Source of the DNA: Anaerocolumna sp. AGMB13025
GTDB lineage: Bacteria; Bacillota; Clostridia; Lachnospirales; Lachnospiraceae
Direction of reading: 5' to 3'
Assembly: GCF_029689925.1 (NCBI RefSeq)
Contig: NZ_CP121445.1
Coordinates: 1,109,001-1,173,000, forward strand
Length of the DNA stretch: 64,000 nucleotides
Shown here: piece by piece, positions 26,647 through 36,243 of the stretch
Numbering within the stretch: the first letter of the stretch is position 1
How the letters are laid out: every line of letters begins with the position of its first letter
Notes under the pieces: model-generated
Told to the model about the DNA's origin: nothing
What the model saw: the letters and a program-made list of their open reading frames with translations, nothing else
Databases searched by the model: none
Program-made: the position numbers and the translations under genes

Positions 26647-27414
26647 ATGATACTTGAAGAATTTGACCCCAATAAAACCGCAGTCATTAATGCATTTGAT
26701 ATGATTAAACCAATAGAAGGCTTTCCGCGAATTGCGGTATCCTGTTTTTCACAGGTAACCTTTGAACGATTGCGAAAAGAACTGAACGGGGTCTTGATAA
26801 CCTCCACCGGAATGGCCAATCTGGATATTCCAGTATATAAAGCAGTTTATAATGGAACGGAAATCGCTTTATTCATGTCCTTTGTAGGAGCGGCGGCCTG
26901 TATTGCTATCTTAGAAGATATATTTGCTATGGGGGCAGAGAAGATCGTGCTTTTTGGCACCTGCGGGGTACTTGATGCAAACATAAAAGACTGCGGGATT
27001 ATTATACCGGAAATTGCTGTAAGAGATGAGGGAACCAGCTTTCATTATGCGCCTGCTTCTGATGAAATAAAAGTTAATAAGAAGTATAAAGAGGAATTTA
27101 TTGAAATCTTGAATGACCATAAATGTACCTATACAGTAGGAAAAGTCTGGACCACGGACGCTGCATACCGTGAGACCCGTGAAAAAGTAAACCGCAGGAA
27201 AGAAAACGGTTGTATCTGCGTGGATATGGAATGTTCGGCAGTTGCTGCTCTGGCGGAGTTTAGAGAAAAGGAAGTATTCCATTTCTTTTATGCGGCCGAC
27301 AATCTGGATAAGGAAGAATGGGACCCACGTAGTCTATCCAATACAGCTAATGTTTTGGAGAAAGACCGGATTGCTTTATTAGCGATGGAGCTGGCGGTAA
27401 AGATTAGTGGATAA
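26647..27414 (+). CDS. Nucleoside phosphorylase (uridine/purine phosphorylase family)
   Basis: PNP/UDP phosphorylase superfamily member: V-L-F-G-T-C-G-V-L near residues 98-106 (phosphate/base site) and the hallmark V-D-M-E-C-S-A-V-A-A-L near 194-204 (ribose 2'-OH binding by Met-Glu). It would release base and ribose-1-phosphate from nucleosides in salvage. Length 255 aa is normal. The site AAGGGAGG precedes ATG 26647. Substrate choice (uridine or purine) cannot be read with certainty. Confidence 0.85.
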   Translation: MILEEFDPNKTAVINAFDMIKPIEGFPRIAVSCFSQVTFERLRKELNGVLITSTGMANLDIPVYKAVYNGTEIALFMSFVGAAACIAILEDIFAMGAEKIVLFGTCGVLDANIKDCGIIIPEIAVRDEGTSFHYAPASDEIKVNKKYKEEFIEILNDHKCTYTVGKVWTTDAAYRETREKVNRRKENGCICVDMECSAVAALAEFREKEVFHFFYAADNLDKEEWDPRSLSNTANVLEKDRIALLAMELAVKISG

Positions 27415-27539
27415 AGATTAGTGAGTAAAGAGAGAAACACTAGAGGTTATGTAAGGTTATAAACAAAACCCGATTGACAGAGATTGACTCATTAAATATA
27501 ATTATCTGGTAACTAAACTCATTGTAATCGGAGGCATAC

Positions 27540-28634
27540 ATGGATATTACTGCAATATTAGTTGATGATGAACGGCTGGCACTTAAGATTATGGATATCA
27601 TGCTGCAGAAATATCCACAGATTAAGATAATAGGCCAATACACCAATCCGATCCAGGCTATTGAGGATATAAAACTGCTAAAGCCGAATTTCGTGATATT
27701 AGATATTGATATGCCCTGTATGAATGGAATGGAAGCTGCCGAGCGTATTCTTGAGGAAAGCCCCGGTACTCAGATAGTTTTTGTTACAGCATATGAAGAA
27801 TATGCCCTGAAAGCCTATGAATTTCATCCGATGGATTATCTTCTAAAACCGGTGGAGGAAAAGCGTCTCGATAAATTAGTTTCATACCTGATAAACAAAA
27901 TTAGTATTGTGAAATACATACCGGAGAAAAAATTGCTCATTCGCTGCTTTGGTGATTTTTGCATTAAGTGGGAGGATCAGGAGCCCATTAAATTCCGGAC
28001 AGAAAAGACCCGTGAGATTTTTGCTTATCTCGTAGATCATTATAACCAGAAGGTCGATAAGGATGAGATGTTAGATAGTCTTTGGCCGGAGGAAAACCCG
28101 GAAAAAGCTATAAAGCAGCTTTATAATGGAATTTATTACATTCGCAGAGCTCTATATGAATACGGAATCAGAGATAATCAAATGATGATTGCTGGTGATT
28201 ATCAGTTGATACTAAAGAATGTAGATTTGGATCTTTTACAGATAAAAGACCTGAATCAGTGCAGCGAGGAAGACCTGGAAGATAAAATAAAGTTATTCCA
28301 GGGCTTGTATTTTGGAAAATTGGATTATGTCTGGCTTCAGCTTAAAAGAGAAGAATACCTTTTGCTATATCAAAAAAATCTTCTAAAACTTATATCTTTA
28401 TATACAACAGACAATCAATATGAACAAGCAGAAAGGCTTTTGCTAAAAGCCTTTCATGAAGACTATATCAATGAAACTATTGTGGAGGCTTTGCTTAAGC
28501 TCTATTTAAAGCTACAGAATAAAACAAAGGGAATCCGTATCTATCAGTCCTATCAGATCGCTTTGCGTGAGGAACTGAATGAGCATCCTAGTAAGATTAT
28601 AAAAGAATATTATAATAAGCTTAAGCGGCTTTGA
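27540..28634 (+). CDS. Response regulator with winged helix and BTAD domain (364 aa)
   Basis: Receiver domain at residues 1-120 with D9-D10 and phosphoacceptor D55, and the K-P-V motif near 107. A short OmpR-like winged helix follows (residues about 130-225), then a bacterial transcriptional activation domain of TPR helices (about 230-364), the layout of SARP-type regulators. It faces the histidine kinase at 28637-30544 tail to tail across a shared terminator, and the two are probably partners. A possible target is the giant secreted protein next to the kinase. GGAGG precedes ATG 27540. Confidence 0.85.
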   Translation: MDITAILVDDERLALKIMDIMLQKYPQIKIIGQYTNPIQAIEDIKLLKPNFVILDIDMPCMNGMEAAERILEESPGTQIVFVTAYEEYALKAYEFHPMDYLLKPVEEKRLDKLVSYLINKISIVKYIPEKKLLIRCFGDFCIKWEDQEPIKFRTEKTREIFAYLVDHYNQKVDKDEMLDSLWPEENPEKAIKQLYNGIYYIRRALYEYGIRDNQMMIAGDYQLILKNVDLDLLQIKDLNQCSEEDLEDKIKLFQGLYFGKLDYVWLQLKREEYLLLYQKNLLKLISLYTTDNQYEQAERLLLKAFHEDYINETIVEALLKLYLKLQNKTKGIRIYQSYQIALREELNEHPSKIIKEYYNKLKRL

Positions 28635-28655
28635 ACTTAGTAAAGCCGCTTTTGC
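28623..28655. terminator. Bidirectional terminator between response regulator and kinase
   Basis: Perfect 10-bp stem AAGCGGCTTT (28623-28632) / AAAGCCGCTT (28642-28651) with T-rich DNA on the right and A-rich DNA on the left. It overlaps the ends of both convergent genes. Confidence 0.8.
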
Positions 28656-30544
28656 TTATTTTTTTGCCTTACTGCTTGTTTTACTATTTGGAACAGACCA
28701 GATTTTTTGAACAAAGGGATATGAAAGGAAACCTCCGTACCATTTCCTGGATTGCTTATGATATGCAGTCCCTTTCCATATAGCTTTTGCAGACGGTTAT
28801 TGATATTGTACAAACCAATACCCTCTGTGTTATTTTTTAGTATAGCTTTTAAGGTATCAGGTGTCATACCAATGCCATTATCACGTACATTAAATTCAAG
28901 GATTCCGTTGCTTTTCCCAATACGGATTTCAACCCTCCCGCCCTGTTCTTTGGGAAGGATACCGTGTATAATTGCATTTTCAATAATTGGTTGAAGCATC
29001 AAAAAAGGAATTTCCATATCTTTATCTTCACAGATATCATAAGTCACTTCTAACCGTTCTTCAAATCGTACTTTCTCAATGTTAATATAATGTTTGACCA
29101 GCTCTATTTCATCAGATAAACGAACAAACTGGTTTATATCCTTAAAATTAAAGTTTCTTCTTAAATAATACGCAAAATCCATCATAAGATGTCTGGCTTT
29201 TTCGGGACTGTCATAGGATACAGCAATAAAGCTATTAATTGTATTGTATAGAAAATGGGGCTTAATCTGCGCCTGCAAAAAGGCAATCTCTAAAGTCGTG
29301 TTCCGGTCATAAAAACGCTTCACATAATTAATCTGAACAATCATTTGCAAAAAGATAAACTGGAACATTCCCGCATATAAGGTTTCGCCAAGATTATCAT
29401 TAATAACATTAATCATATACAAAAGGTCATGCAGGTAGCATATGAGGGCGATAAACATACTTAAAAGATGAAGCCAGCCATCTGGATAACCTTTTCTTAC
29501 TCCTTCTATAACGATAACAAAGGCAAGGAGATAACCAAAGAGGTCATGAAGGTTGCTTAAGGTGGTTAGTGCTGAGTATTCGGTAACAGGAATGAGAAGA
29601 AAAAGGACCTGAAGTATAACAGTTATCCCTAGATATATTTTTATAACGATACTAGAGAAACGGGTTTTTACGAGTTCATGGGTAAATAGAAGATAAAAAT
29701 AGGGAACCCAGTTAGTAGATAGATACCAAAAAAACATGATGTTTTTTATAGACAAATATTCCATCATCCCAACTATGGTATTTTCACCCACAATATCTAC
29801 CATGATTGCGGTAAGGATTGCCAGACAGGAATAATAAAGATAGGACAATAGCTCTGTTCTCATTAAAAAAACAGTCAGATAAAACAAGGAGATAATGACA
29901 AGCACTCCAAGGAGAAATAATTCCTTTCCTATGGAATATGCATGAAATGCCCCTATGTTATTCTCAGTTCCAAGGTATAAGTTATTATGGAAACCACCTC
30001 GCGCATATTCAAAATTTGAGATCTGAATAATTATGTCAAACTCTTTGGAGGGAATCGGAAAATAAGCAGTTTGCGGTTTATATCTTCCGGTTTCATGTAA
30101 ACCATCCACAGCAGCTGCCCCTGAAACAGAAACAAGAGAGTCATTGATATAAATTCTGGAAGCGCTTAAGATAGCGTTCATATTAAGACCAAGTTTAGTG
30201 CCGGGTTTTAAGCCAGTAATGACATGAAGCCGGTAGGTTGCATAGCCCCTTCCAGGAAGAGGCTTACCGTTAAGCTCATATTTGGTCCACATATTTGGTA
30301 CCCTTACAGAAAGATCAGGAACTGCGGTTTGTATCTCGGGATAATATATGAACTGATTCCAGTAAAAATCCCAGTTGCCTTTTAAGGTAAAAACAGAGTG
30401 ATTAGTAAAGTCCTTGCTGCTTAAATCAGCCACTCCATCTTGTACCCGAGCGGTTTGACGGGAAACAGACAGAGAATTTACAAAAACATATAATAAAGCC
30501 AGCAGGGTAAACAGAAAGATGTATTTGATGTTAGTTATCTTCAT
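28637..30544 (-). CDS. 7TM sensor histidine kinase (LytS/YesM type, 635 aa)
   Basis: One N-terminal hydrophobic segment, an extracytoplasmic 7TMR-DISM-like beta domain (residues about 45-200), seven membrane helices (about 205-400), then a His_kinase domain with Q-I-K-P-H-F-L-Y-N-T-I-N and an HATPase domain (P-I-I-E-N-A-I-I-H-G, then N-G-I-G-M). The architecture matches 7TMR-DISM kinases that sense extracellular carbohydrate-like ligands. The expected partner is the convergent BTAD regulator. AGGAGGA upstream supports the ATG at 30544. Confidence 0.88.
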   Translation of the reverse strand: MKITNIKYIFLFTLLALLYVFVNSLSVSRQTARVQDGVADLSSKDFTNHSVFTLKGNWDFYWNQFIYYPEIQTAVPDLSVRVPNMWTKYELNGKPLPGRGYATYRLHVITGLKPGTKLGLNMNAILSASRIYINDSLVSVSGAAAVDGLHETGRYKPQTAYFPIPSKEFDIIIQISNFEYARGGFHNNLYLGTENNIGAFHAYSIGKELFLLGVLVIISLFYLTVFLMRTELLSYLYYSCLAILTAIMVDIVGENTIVGMMEYLSIKNIMFFWYLSTNWVPYFYLLFTHELVKTRFSSIVIKIYLGITVILQVLFLLIPVTEYSALTTLSNLHDLFGYLLAFVIVIEGVRKGYPDGWLHLLSMFIALICYLHDLLYMINVINDNLGETLYAGMFQFIFLQMIVQINYVKRFYDRNTTLEIAFLQAQIKPHFLYNTINSFIAVSYDSPEKARHLMMDFAYYLRRNFNFKDINQFVRLSDEIELVKHYINIEKVRFEERLEVTYDICEDKDMEIPFLMLQPIIENAIIHGILPKEQGGRVEIRIGKSNGILEFNVRDNGIGMTPDTLKAILKNNTEGIGLYNINNRLQKLYGKGLHIISNPGNGTEVSFHIPLFKKSGLFQIVKQAVRQKNKQKRLY

Positions 30545-30859
30545 GATAAATCCTCCTGAGCCTTTTCAATGATTTTATTATATTGTATATCACCAGACGC
30601 GTCAATTGTATTTCCATGTCGATATCAAAAATAAAAGCATATAATTCAGGGAAAAAAGGAAAAAAATATATAATTTTGATGAAAAAAATGTGAAATAAGG
30701 TTGATACAATAAAGGTATCATAACGTGAAGGAGGCTCAAGGTCATTGGAAATCGCTGCTGGTAGAAATGAATGGTGTCATACTATCCGGCGAATTGTTAA
30801 AGATGAATAGAGCAGGTAGTAAATTAGTTATTACCATGTGTAGTTGAGGAGGTCTGAGA
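30545..30859. other. Intergenic region between divergent kinase and giant secreted protein genes
   Basis: 315 bases, AT-rich, probably holding promoters for both directions, though I find no pair of clean -35/-10 boxes. At 30728-30734 an AAGGAGG lies 10 bases before a TTG (30745) that opens a 21-codon frame ending at 30810; it may be a leader peptide or chance. Confidence 0.35.
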
Positions 30860-33800
30860 ATGTTAAAGACAAAATGGAAAAAATTTTTATCATTTCTGAT
30901 GATATGTGTACTGGTGGTAAGTCCCTTATTTGGTGTAACCCTGACAGCCAGTGCGGCACCCAGCATTTCGCTGGTTACTGTCAGCCATTTTAATTTTAAT
31001 GCGGCAACGGAAGGCTATGGAGCACAAGCTCCTTATTCTGTGCTAGTGAAAAATGATAGCACAGAGGATACTGGCGAATTAACGGTTGCATTGAGTGGAA
31101 GTAATCCAACTGCTTTCACCTTATCAAATAATAGTATTTCAAATATTTTGGCAGGTAAAAGTGATAGTATTTTAGTATATCCGGCTACCGGTTTGGCGGC
31201 GGGGTCTTACACTGCGACGGTAACGATTTCCGGCAGCAATGTAAATGCTCAGAGTTTTGATGTAAGCTTTAGTGTGAGCCCGGCTGGAGCCACCTATACG
31301 GTACAAATCCGTACTTATATAGATAATGATCCCAGTGACCTGGCTGGAGGCATTGAACTTCGTAAGGGAGCTGCCAGTGTGGAAGTTTTAAAAAGCAGTA
31401 CCGGAGTTTATGAAGCCAATGTGGAAAACGGGGACTACTTTATCTATGTCAATGGCAAAGATATTGGAAGACCCATAACAATAAGTGGTGCAAACAACTA
31501 TGTTATCTTAGATTACTATACGGTAAACTTCACTGCAACCTATGTTGGTACGGCTACCGGAAGTAATATTAATGCGACAGCCGGTGCGAAGGTAGTTACA
31601 AGCGGAGCCATAGTTTTAAAGGGAACACCTGTAGACATTACAGCCTCCGGCACAGGTGCGGGAAGTTATACCTATGCCTGGAACGATACAGCCAATACCT
31701 CTACAGCAACGCTTAGCATTCCATCGTTAAGTAATACTGTCAATGTGACTTGTACGGTAACCGGCTCAGGTACACCAATTACAGATCCGGCGTATGAAAT
31801 CAACGGTTCAGGCTATAATTGGACAGGAAGCAATGAAACAATCGTTTTGTCGGGAACGGATGATACCTTAACCATATTAAAAGCTCCTACCGCCAGCATC
31901 AAAATTAATGTACAGTCTGCGGAGGGTTCTACCGTTACAATCGATGGAAATTCCGTCGCCTGTAATAATACTTACATAGTTGTATTAAACGAAATTACAC
32001 TAAACCTGAATAATGTGGATGTTACGGCACCGTCAAATTGGTCTGGCTTAGTATTGAACTCGGATGGCGATGGAGGTATTATGACCGTTAATGTCTCTGG
32101 TATCTGCTCCTTAACTGGAACCGGAGTTGGGTGTGGAATTCGTTCTGAGCATGACCAAACTCTTGTAATAAAAGGAGATGGTATCCTTAATGCCACCGGC
32201 GGCAGCGAAGTGAGTGGCAGCGATGGTGGCACTGGTATTTACCTGATTGCTTTTTATACGGGTACTGACTTAACCATTGAAGGAGATATCACCATTAATG
32301 CGGTAGGCGGCAGTTCGCTGACACATTCGGGTGGTGACGGAATTATGGCAGCCTTTGGTGATATCCTGATAAAAAGTGGTACCGTCAATGCCACCAGTGG
32401 GGAATCAAAAGGAACAAATTATAATTCCTCCTATGGTATTGGAGCTTCCTTTCTGGCCAGCGATCATAGCAGAGGCGGAAATCTAACTATTTTGGGAGGA
32501 ACGGTAGATGCTAAGGGTGGATATGCGGAGCATTTAGCTGGTGGTTACGGTATGTATATCTTTAAAAAGCTGACGATTGAAGGCGGCAGTGTTACTGCAA
32601 CAGGCGGCAATAGTAAGGATGCTTCGGGAGGTACCGGAGTTGTCTGCAATGAGAAAAATATTGAAGTCAGCGGAGGAAGTCTAAATGCCACCGGTGGAGA
32701 CAGTAATAGCTATGGCGGCGCAGGAATTTATGATTTTTACGGAGACATTCTATTTTCGGGCGGTACGGTTACAGCAGCAGGTGGTAAGAGTGCAAATTCC
32801 AATGGCGGTATAGGAATCGCTGTCTCTGGAACAGGCAATTTAGGTATTTCTGGCACAGACGTAACCGCAGCAGGCGGAGAGGGCGGGGTATATGGGGCTC
32901 ATGCTATCTATGTAAACCTTGGAACCGTTACTGTGAATAATGGCTCTGACCTTAGAGCTGTTGGAGGAAAAGGAAAAACTTCAGGAGGTGGTGTCGGTCT
33001 TCGGGCTACCGGGAATAACGGTACGACTCTTTATGGTAATACAGTTACTATTTCAAATGACGCAGGAGATATTTTTATCCGCGGCGGTCAGGGAGTAACA
33101 GAAGAACGGGCATCGATAATGGGTAAAGATATGTACATTGGTACTGGAAATATTGGTCCTGTAGTCAAGGAAGCAGGTGCCAGTGTTCGTAATATCAGGA
33201 ATAAGTACAGTGGTGATGAGCTTTATCTTGTACGAGTAACCCTAAATCCAGCAAAAGAGACGGACATTCAATGTGTAGTAAATGGTATATCAGGCGGTAC
33301 TTATACCTACCGGGCTAAGACCAGTGCGGATGGAACTGCCTTGTTATGGCTTCCTGGCGGTGAACAGGTTATTTCAGCTAGTGGTTACGGTAATGAACCG
33401 ATTTCCGTAATTTCCAATGATACGGAAAATGCAGTGACACTATCGGTTCTAAGCGGTGATGCCTCCCTAAAGGCCACCTCTACTGTTAAAGGAGAGATAA
33501 TAACCAGTCTTGGCACTCCAAGTAGTACAATAGGTAGTGAAACAGCAGGGTTGGTAACAATTACAGCGGCAAAAGCAGCTGATACAAGTAATACCGGCAG
33601 TTTTATCACCCTGTTCGATAAGAATGACAGCAATGCCAGCGTTAAAGTTGTCAAATATGCTGCTGGTGCTTCGGCGGCAGATTTTGCGACTGCAGCTCCA
33701 TATGGAAATGAAGCAATTACAGGCGGTGATTTCTTTATCGTTAGGGTAACGGCGCGGGATTCATCAGCCGAATATTATCGAATTAATGTAGCGGTAATAC

Positions 33801-35389
33801 CATCAATTCCAGGTGTTACAGCAAACGACACGACGAATCGTCTCGTAGGAGCAGATAATACAATGGAATACTCGGTGGATGGAGGAATCAGCTGGTTAAG
33901 CTATAACACGACCAACGAGCCGACATTTACAGGAAACCAACTGGTACAGGTAAGAGTAAAGGCTGTGGGAATCAACCCGGCAGGCAGCAGCAAAACCATA
34001 ACCTTTACCGCTAACCAGATACCTACCCAGCCTCCAACCAATACCAATAATCCGGCCACAACGGATACTACTAAAGCAACGACAGTTACCAGGCAGGTAG
34101 ACGTAAATGGAGCGAACAGTACTACTTCAAGTGCCGTAGCAAAAGTTGATATTGTACGGGAAGTTAAGGACGAAAAAAGCATTGATACCGTTGAACTGGA
34201 TCGTTCAAAAACAGTCGATGTAATCCAAAAGATCTTGAAACAAAATCAGAATATTGTTCAGATTGTTATAGATGATATTCCAAAAGCTCCGGCAGATGAA
34301 GTAGCAGTTACTGTTAATACGGATTCGGTGAAAGAACTATCTAAGAATAATATCACCCTTGAAATAAAGACCGCGGAAGTAACAGTTAAACTCCCTGCAG
34401 AATCCATACAAGAATTATCTGAAAAAGATGACGATTTATACTTTAGAATCGTACCAATCAGAGATACTGAAAAGAAGGCAGAAACGCTACAAAACGCGGT
34501 AACGTCCAAGGTAGTACAAACAGCAGCCGGAAATAGCGAAGTAACAGCCCTTGGTACTCCAATGACCATTGAAACAAATTATCAGAACTTTGCAACTAAG
34601 ATAACCTTCTCGTTAAAAGGTATTGCAATACCAACGGATAAGGCACAGCGTGCCGCCTTCTTAAGTAACTTAGGTGTATACATTAACCACAGTGACGGAG
34701 AGCAGGAGCTAAATCGTGGAACGATTGTATATGACAAAAAAGGCAATCCAGTTGGAATAGAAGTTGAAATCAGCAAATTCAGTACCTTTACGATTGTAAA
34801 TATCAGTAATAAAGCACCAGTTGCTTCTAAACTTAAGTTATCCCAAAAAACCGTTACAGGCAAGGTGTTAACGTTATCTTATACTTATACTGATACCAAT
34901 AAGGATAAAGAGGGTAACAGTTTAATTAAGTGGTACAGAGCGGACAATAAGAGTGGTAAGAATAAGAAATTAATTGCAAAAGGCTCTAAGTTAACCTACA
35001 AGATAACCAAACAAGACAATGGAAAATATATATTAGTAGAAGTAACCCCTATTGCTAAAACCGGTAACATCACCGGTAAAACTGTTAAAACTTCTATTAA
35101 GATTCCTGCGGTAAAGGAGCATAAAGAAACAGAAAATAATAAGGATACTAAAAAAGCACCTGAGCTTATATATAAAACCCATGTGAAGCTTGGAGTTATT
35201 GGAAGTCAAACCTACGCTGAGTCAGTAGCTAAGATCTTTGAACAGGAATACAAGACCGGCAATGTAAAAGTGCTTAAGGAAGGTAAATACTACAGGGTAT
35301 ATATTGATTTCACAGATAAAACCACTGCAAATATGGCTTGCAAGGATATGATAAGTCGTGAGTATATTATCAATTATTATTTTTATTAA
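30860..35389 (+). CDS. Giant secreted beta-rich protein with C-terminal SPOR-like domain (1509 aa)
   Basis: Signal peptide at residues 1-33 (cleavage after A-S-A). An Ig-like domain spans about 35-140. A middle region (about 330-790) is full of G-G-x-x-x-A-x-G-G turns and short I-x-I/V-x-G strands, as in right-handed beta helices or carbohydrate-binding repeats. A cadherin-like region covers about 830-970, followed by a Thr/Asn-rich linker near 1055-1085. The last 75 residues (from about 1436) resemble a SPOR domain, which binds denuded peptidoglycan glycan. There is no LPXTG or SLH motif, so the SPOR-like domain may be the wall anchor. GAGGAGG precedes ATG 30860. Likely an adhesin or carbohydrate-binding surface protein. 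Confidence 0.8.
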   Translation: MLKTKWKKFLSFLMICVLVVSPLFGVTLTASAAPSISLVTVSHFNFNAATEGYGAQAPYSVLVKNDSTEDTGELTVALSGSNPTAFTLSNNSISNILAGKSDSILVYPATGLAAGSYTATVTISGSNVNAQSFDVSFSVSPAGATYTVQIRTYIDNDPSDLAGGIELRKGAASVEVLKSSTGVYEANVENGDYFIYVNGKDIGRPITISGANNYVILDYYTVNFTATYVGTATGSNINATAGAKVVTSGAIVLKGTPVDITASGTGAGSYTYAWNDTANTSTATLSIPSLSNTVNVTCTVTGSGTPITDPAYEINGSGYNWTGSNETIVLSGTDDTLTILKAPTASIKINVQSAEGSTVTIDGNSVACNNTYIVVLNEITLNLNNVDVTAPSNWSGLVLNSDGDGGIMTVNVSGICSLTGTGVGCGIRSEHDQTLVIKGDGILNATGGSEVSGSDGGTGIYLIAFYTGTDLTIEGDITINAVGGSSLTHSGGDGIMAAFGDILIKSGTVNATSGESKGTNYNSSYGIGASFLASDHSRGGNLTILGGTVDAKGGYAEHLAGGYGMYIFKKLTIEGGSVTATGGNSKDASGGTGVVCNEKNIEVSGGSLNATGGDSNSYGGAGIYDFYGDILFSGGTVTAAGGKSANSNGGIGIAVSGTGNLGISGTDVTAAGGEGGVYGAHAIYVNLGTVTVNNGSDLRAVGGKGKTSGGGVGLRATGNNGTTLYGNTVTISNDAGDIFIRGGQGVTEERASIMGKDMYIGTGNIGPVVKEAGASVRNIRNKYSGDELYLVRVTLNPAKETDIQCVVNGISGGTYTYRAKTSADGTALLWLPGGEQVISASGYGNEPISVISNDTENAVTLSVLSGDASLKATSTVKGEIITSLGTPSSTIGSETAGLVTITAAKAADTSNTGSFITLFDKNDSNASVKVVKYAAGASAADFATAAPYGNEAITGGDFFIVRVTARDSSAEYYRINVAVIPSIPGVTANDTTNRLVGADNTMEYSVDGGISWLSYNTTNEPTFTGNQLVQVRVKAVGINPAGSSKTITFTANQIPTQPPTNTNNPATTDTTKATTVTRQVDVNGANSTTSSAVAKVDIVREVKDEKSIDTVELDRSKTVDVIQKILKQNQNIVQIVIDDIPKAPADEVAVTVNTDSVKELSKNNITLEIKTAEVTVKLPAESIQELSEKDDDLYFRIVPIRDTEKKAETLQNAVTSKVVQTAAGNSEVTALGTPMTIETNYQNFATKITFSLKGIAIPTDKAQRAAFLSNLGVYINHSDGEQELNRGTIVYDKKGNPVGIEVEISKFSTFTIVNISNKAPVASKLKLSQKTVTGKVLTLSYTYTDTNKDKEGNSLIKWYRADNKSGKNKKLIAKGSKLTYKITKQDNGKYILVEVTPIAKTGNITGKTVKTSIKIPAVKEHKETENNKDTKKAPELIYKTHVKLGVIGSQTYAESVAKIFEQEYKTGNVKVLKEGKYYRVYIDFTDKTTANMACKDMISREYIINYYFY

Positions 35390-35392
35390 TTA

Positions 35393-35530
35393 TTCAAGCT
35401 TCGCAGTTATTTTTATCTTGGTATACTTGATAAAACCAGCTAGGAAGGTGATTAAGAAAGCATTGATTATGTATGTCTTTTAAGCTTAGGATTCTGAGCC
35501 TGGAATTCACTAATGATTTTTTCCAGCAAT
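35393..35530. repeat. Left half of a long palindromic (MITE-like) element
   Basis: Sequence from CTTCGCAGTTATTTTT through GTATACTTGATAAAA to AATTCACTAATGATTTTTT matches the left half of the complete element at 49342-49655 with few differences. The right half is missing, so this copy is truncated, and unrelated sequence begins at about 35530. Confidence 0.7.
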
Positions 35531-35532
35531 AA

Positions 35533-35721
35533 TTACTAACAATAATAGGTATCGCAATACATAATAACTATCATGGACAGTGGAATAGCATTTCTGATGA
35601 AACGGCTAAGGTACAGTATGAATTTTCAATCGAAGGAGAAGATTCTTATACTTATATGGAGCTTCAATTGGTATATTCGGATGGTAAATGGCTTGATACA
35701 AAAGTGTATTTTGAAAAGTGA
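35533..35721 (+). pseudogene. C-terminal fragment of an unidentified extracytoplasmic protein
   Basis: An open frame without a start codon or ribosome binding site encodes about 62 residues ending T-Y-M-E-L-Q-L-V-Y-S-D-G-K-W-L-D-T-K-V-Y-F-E-K. The amphipathic beta-strand pattern is protein-like, not random. It begins exactly where the truncated palindromic element ends, suggesting that the rest of the gene was lost in the same rearrangement. Confidence 0.5.
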
Positions 35722-35758
35722 TGAATTAAATTATAATCGATAGAAAAGCAGGAAAGAA

Positions 35759-35955
35759 GTGTGAGATAAAAGGACATTTCACACCCTGATTTGAGGCAGT
35801 GCCACATCTGCTAGCAGATGCGGCATGCAATGGGTGGTTAGTGTGAGATAAAACAGTTCACACTTCTTAATTGGGCAGTAACGCAAGCTAGTTTGCGATA
35901 TACATGGGAGTTAGGATGTAAAATATTTGTATGAATATTTTGCATCCTATTTTTC
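35759..35955 (+). repeat. Five chained hairpins with constant linkers
   Basis: Hairpins: GTGTGA/TCACAC (35760-35783); the perfect palindrome CATCTGCTAGCAGATG (35815-35830) closed by GCC/GGC; AGTGTGA/TCACACT (35840-35864); CGCAA/TTGCG (35882-35897); and GGATGTAAAATA/TATTTTGCATCC (35914-35947) followed by a T-rich tract. Linkers GAGGCAGT or GGGCAGTA and ATGCAATGGG or ACATGGGAGTTA are shared with 23320-23475 and 39794-39905. The last hairpin could also terminate transcription. The stretch 35956-36243 after it shows nothing else. Confidence 0.75.
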
Positions 35956-36243
35956 TTTGGGGTAGAAATCGTGCCTATCGTATCTTGGTTCATTGCAATA
36001 TGAGGAAAGGGAGTCCAATTACTGATAAACACTTCATAAAGGAATCAGTTAAGTGTTGTTGACCAGGGTAGTTAAGCGGCAACTAATTGTGGCATATTAT
36101 CAAAAGAAAGTGTATTTTCACAAATATGGAAATAATAATTCTTAATAAATTTACACTGGAATTATAAGAATATAGTTGTTATATTAAATTTTGAATTATG
36201 CATAAGTACCCAGGAGTACGCAATAACTGAAAGGAGAAATAAA

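Noticed and set aside
33385..34863. Several minus-strand frames inside the giant secreted protein
   Set aside because: They are shadows of a long repetitive coding frame and have no ribosome binding sites or domain patterns.
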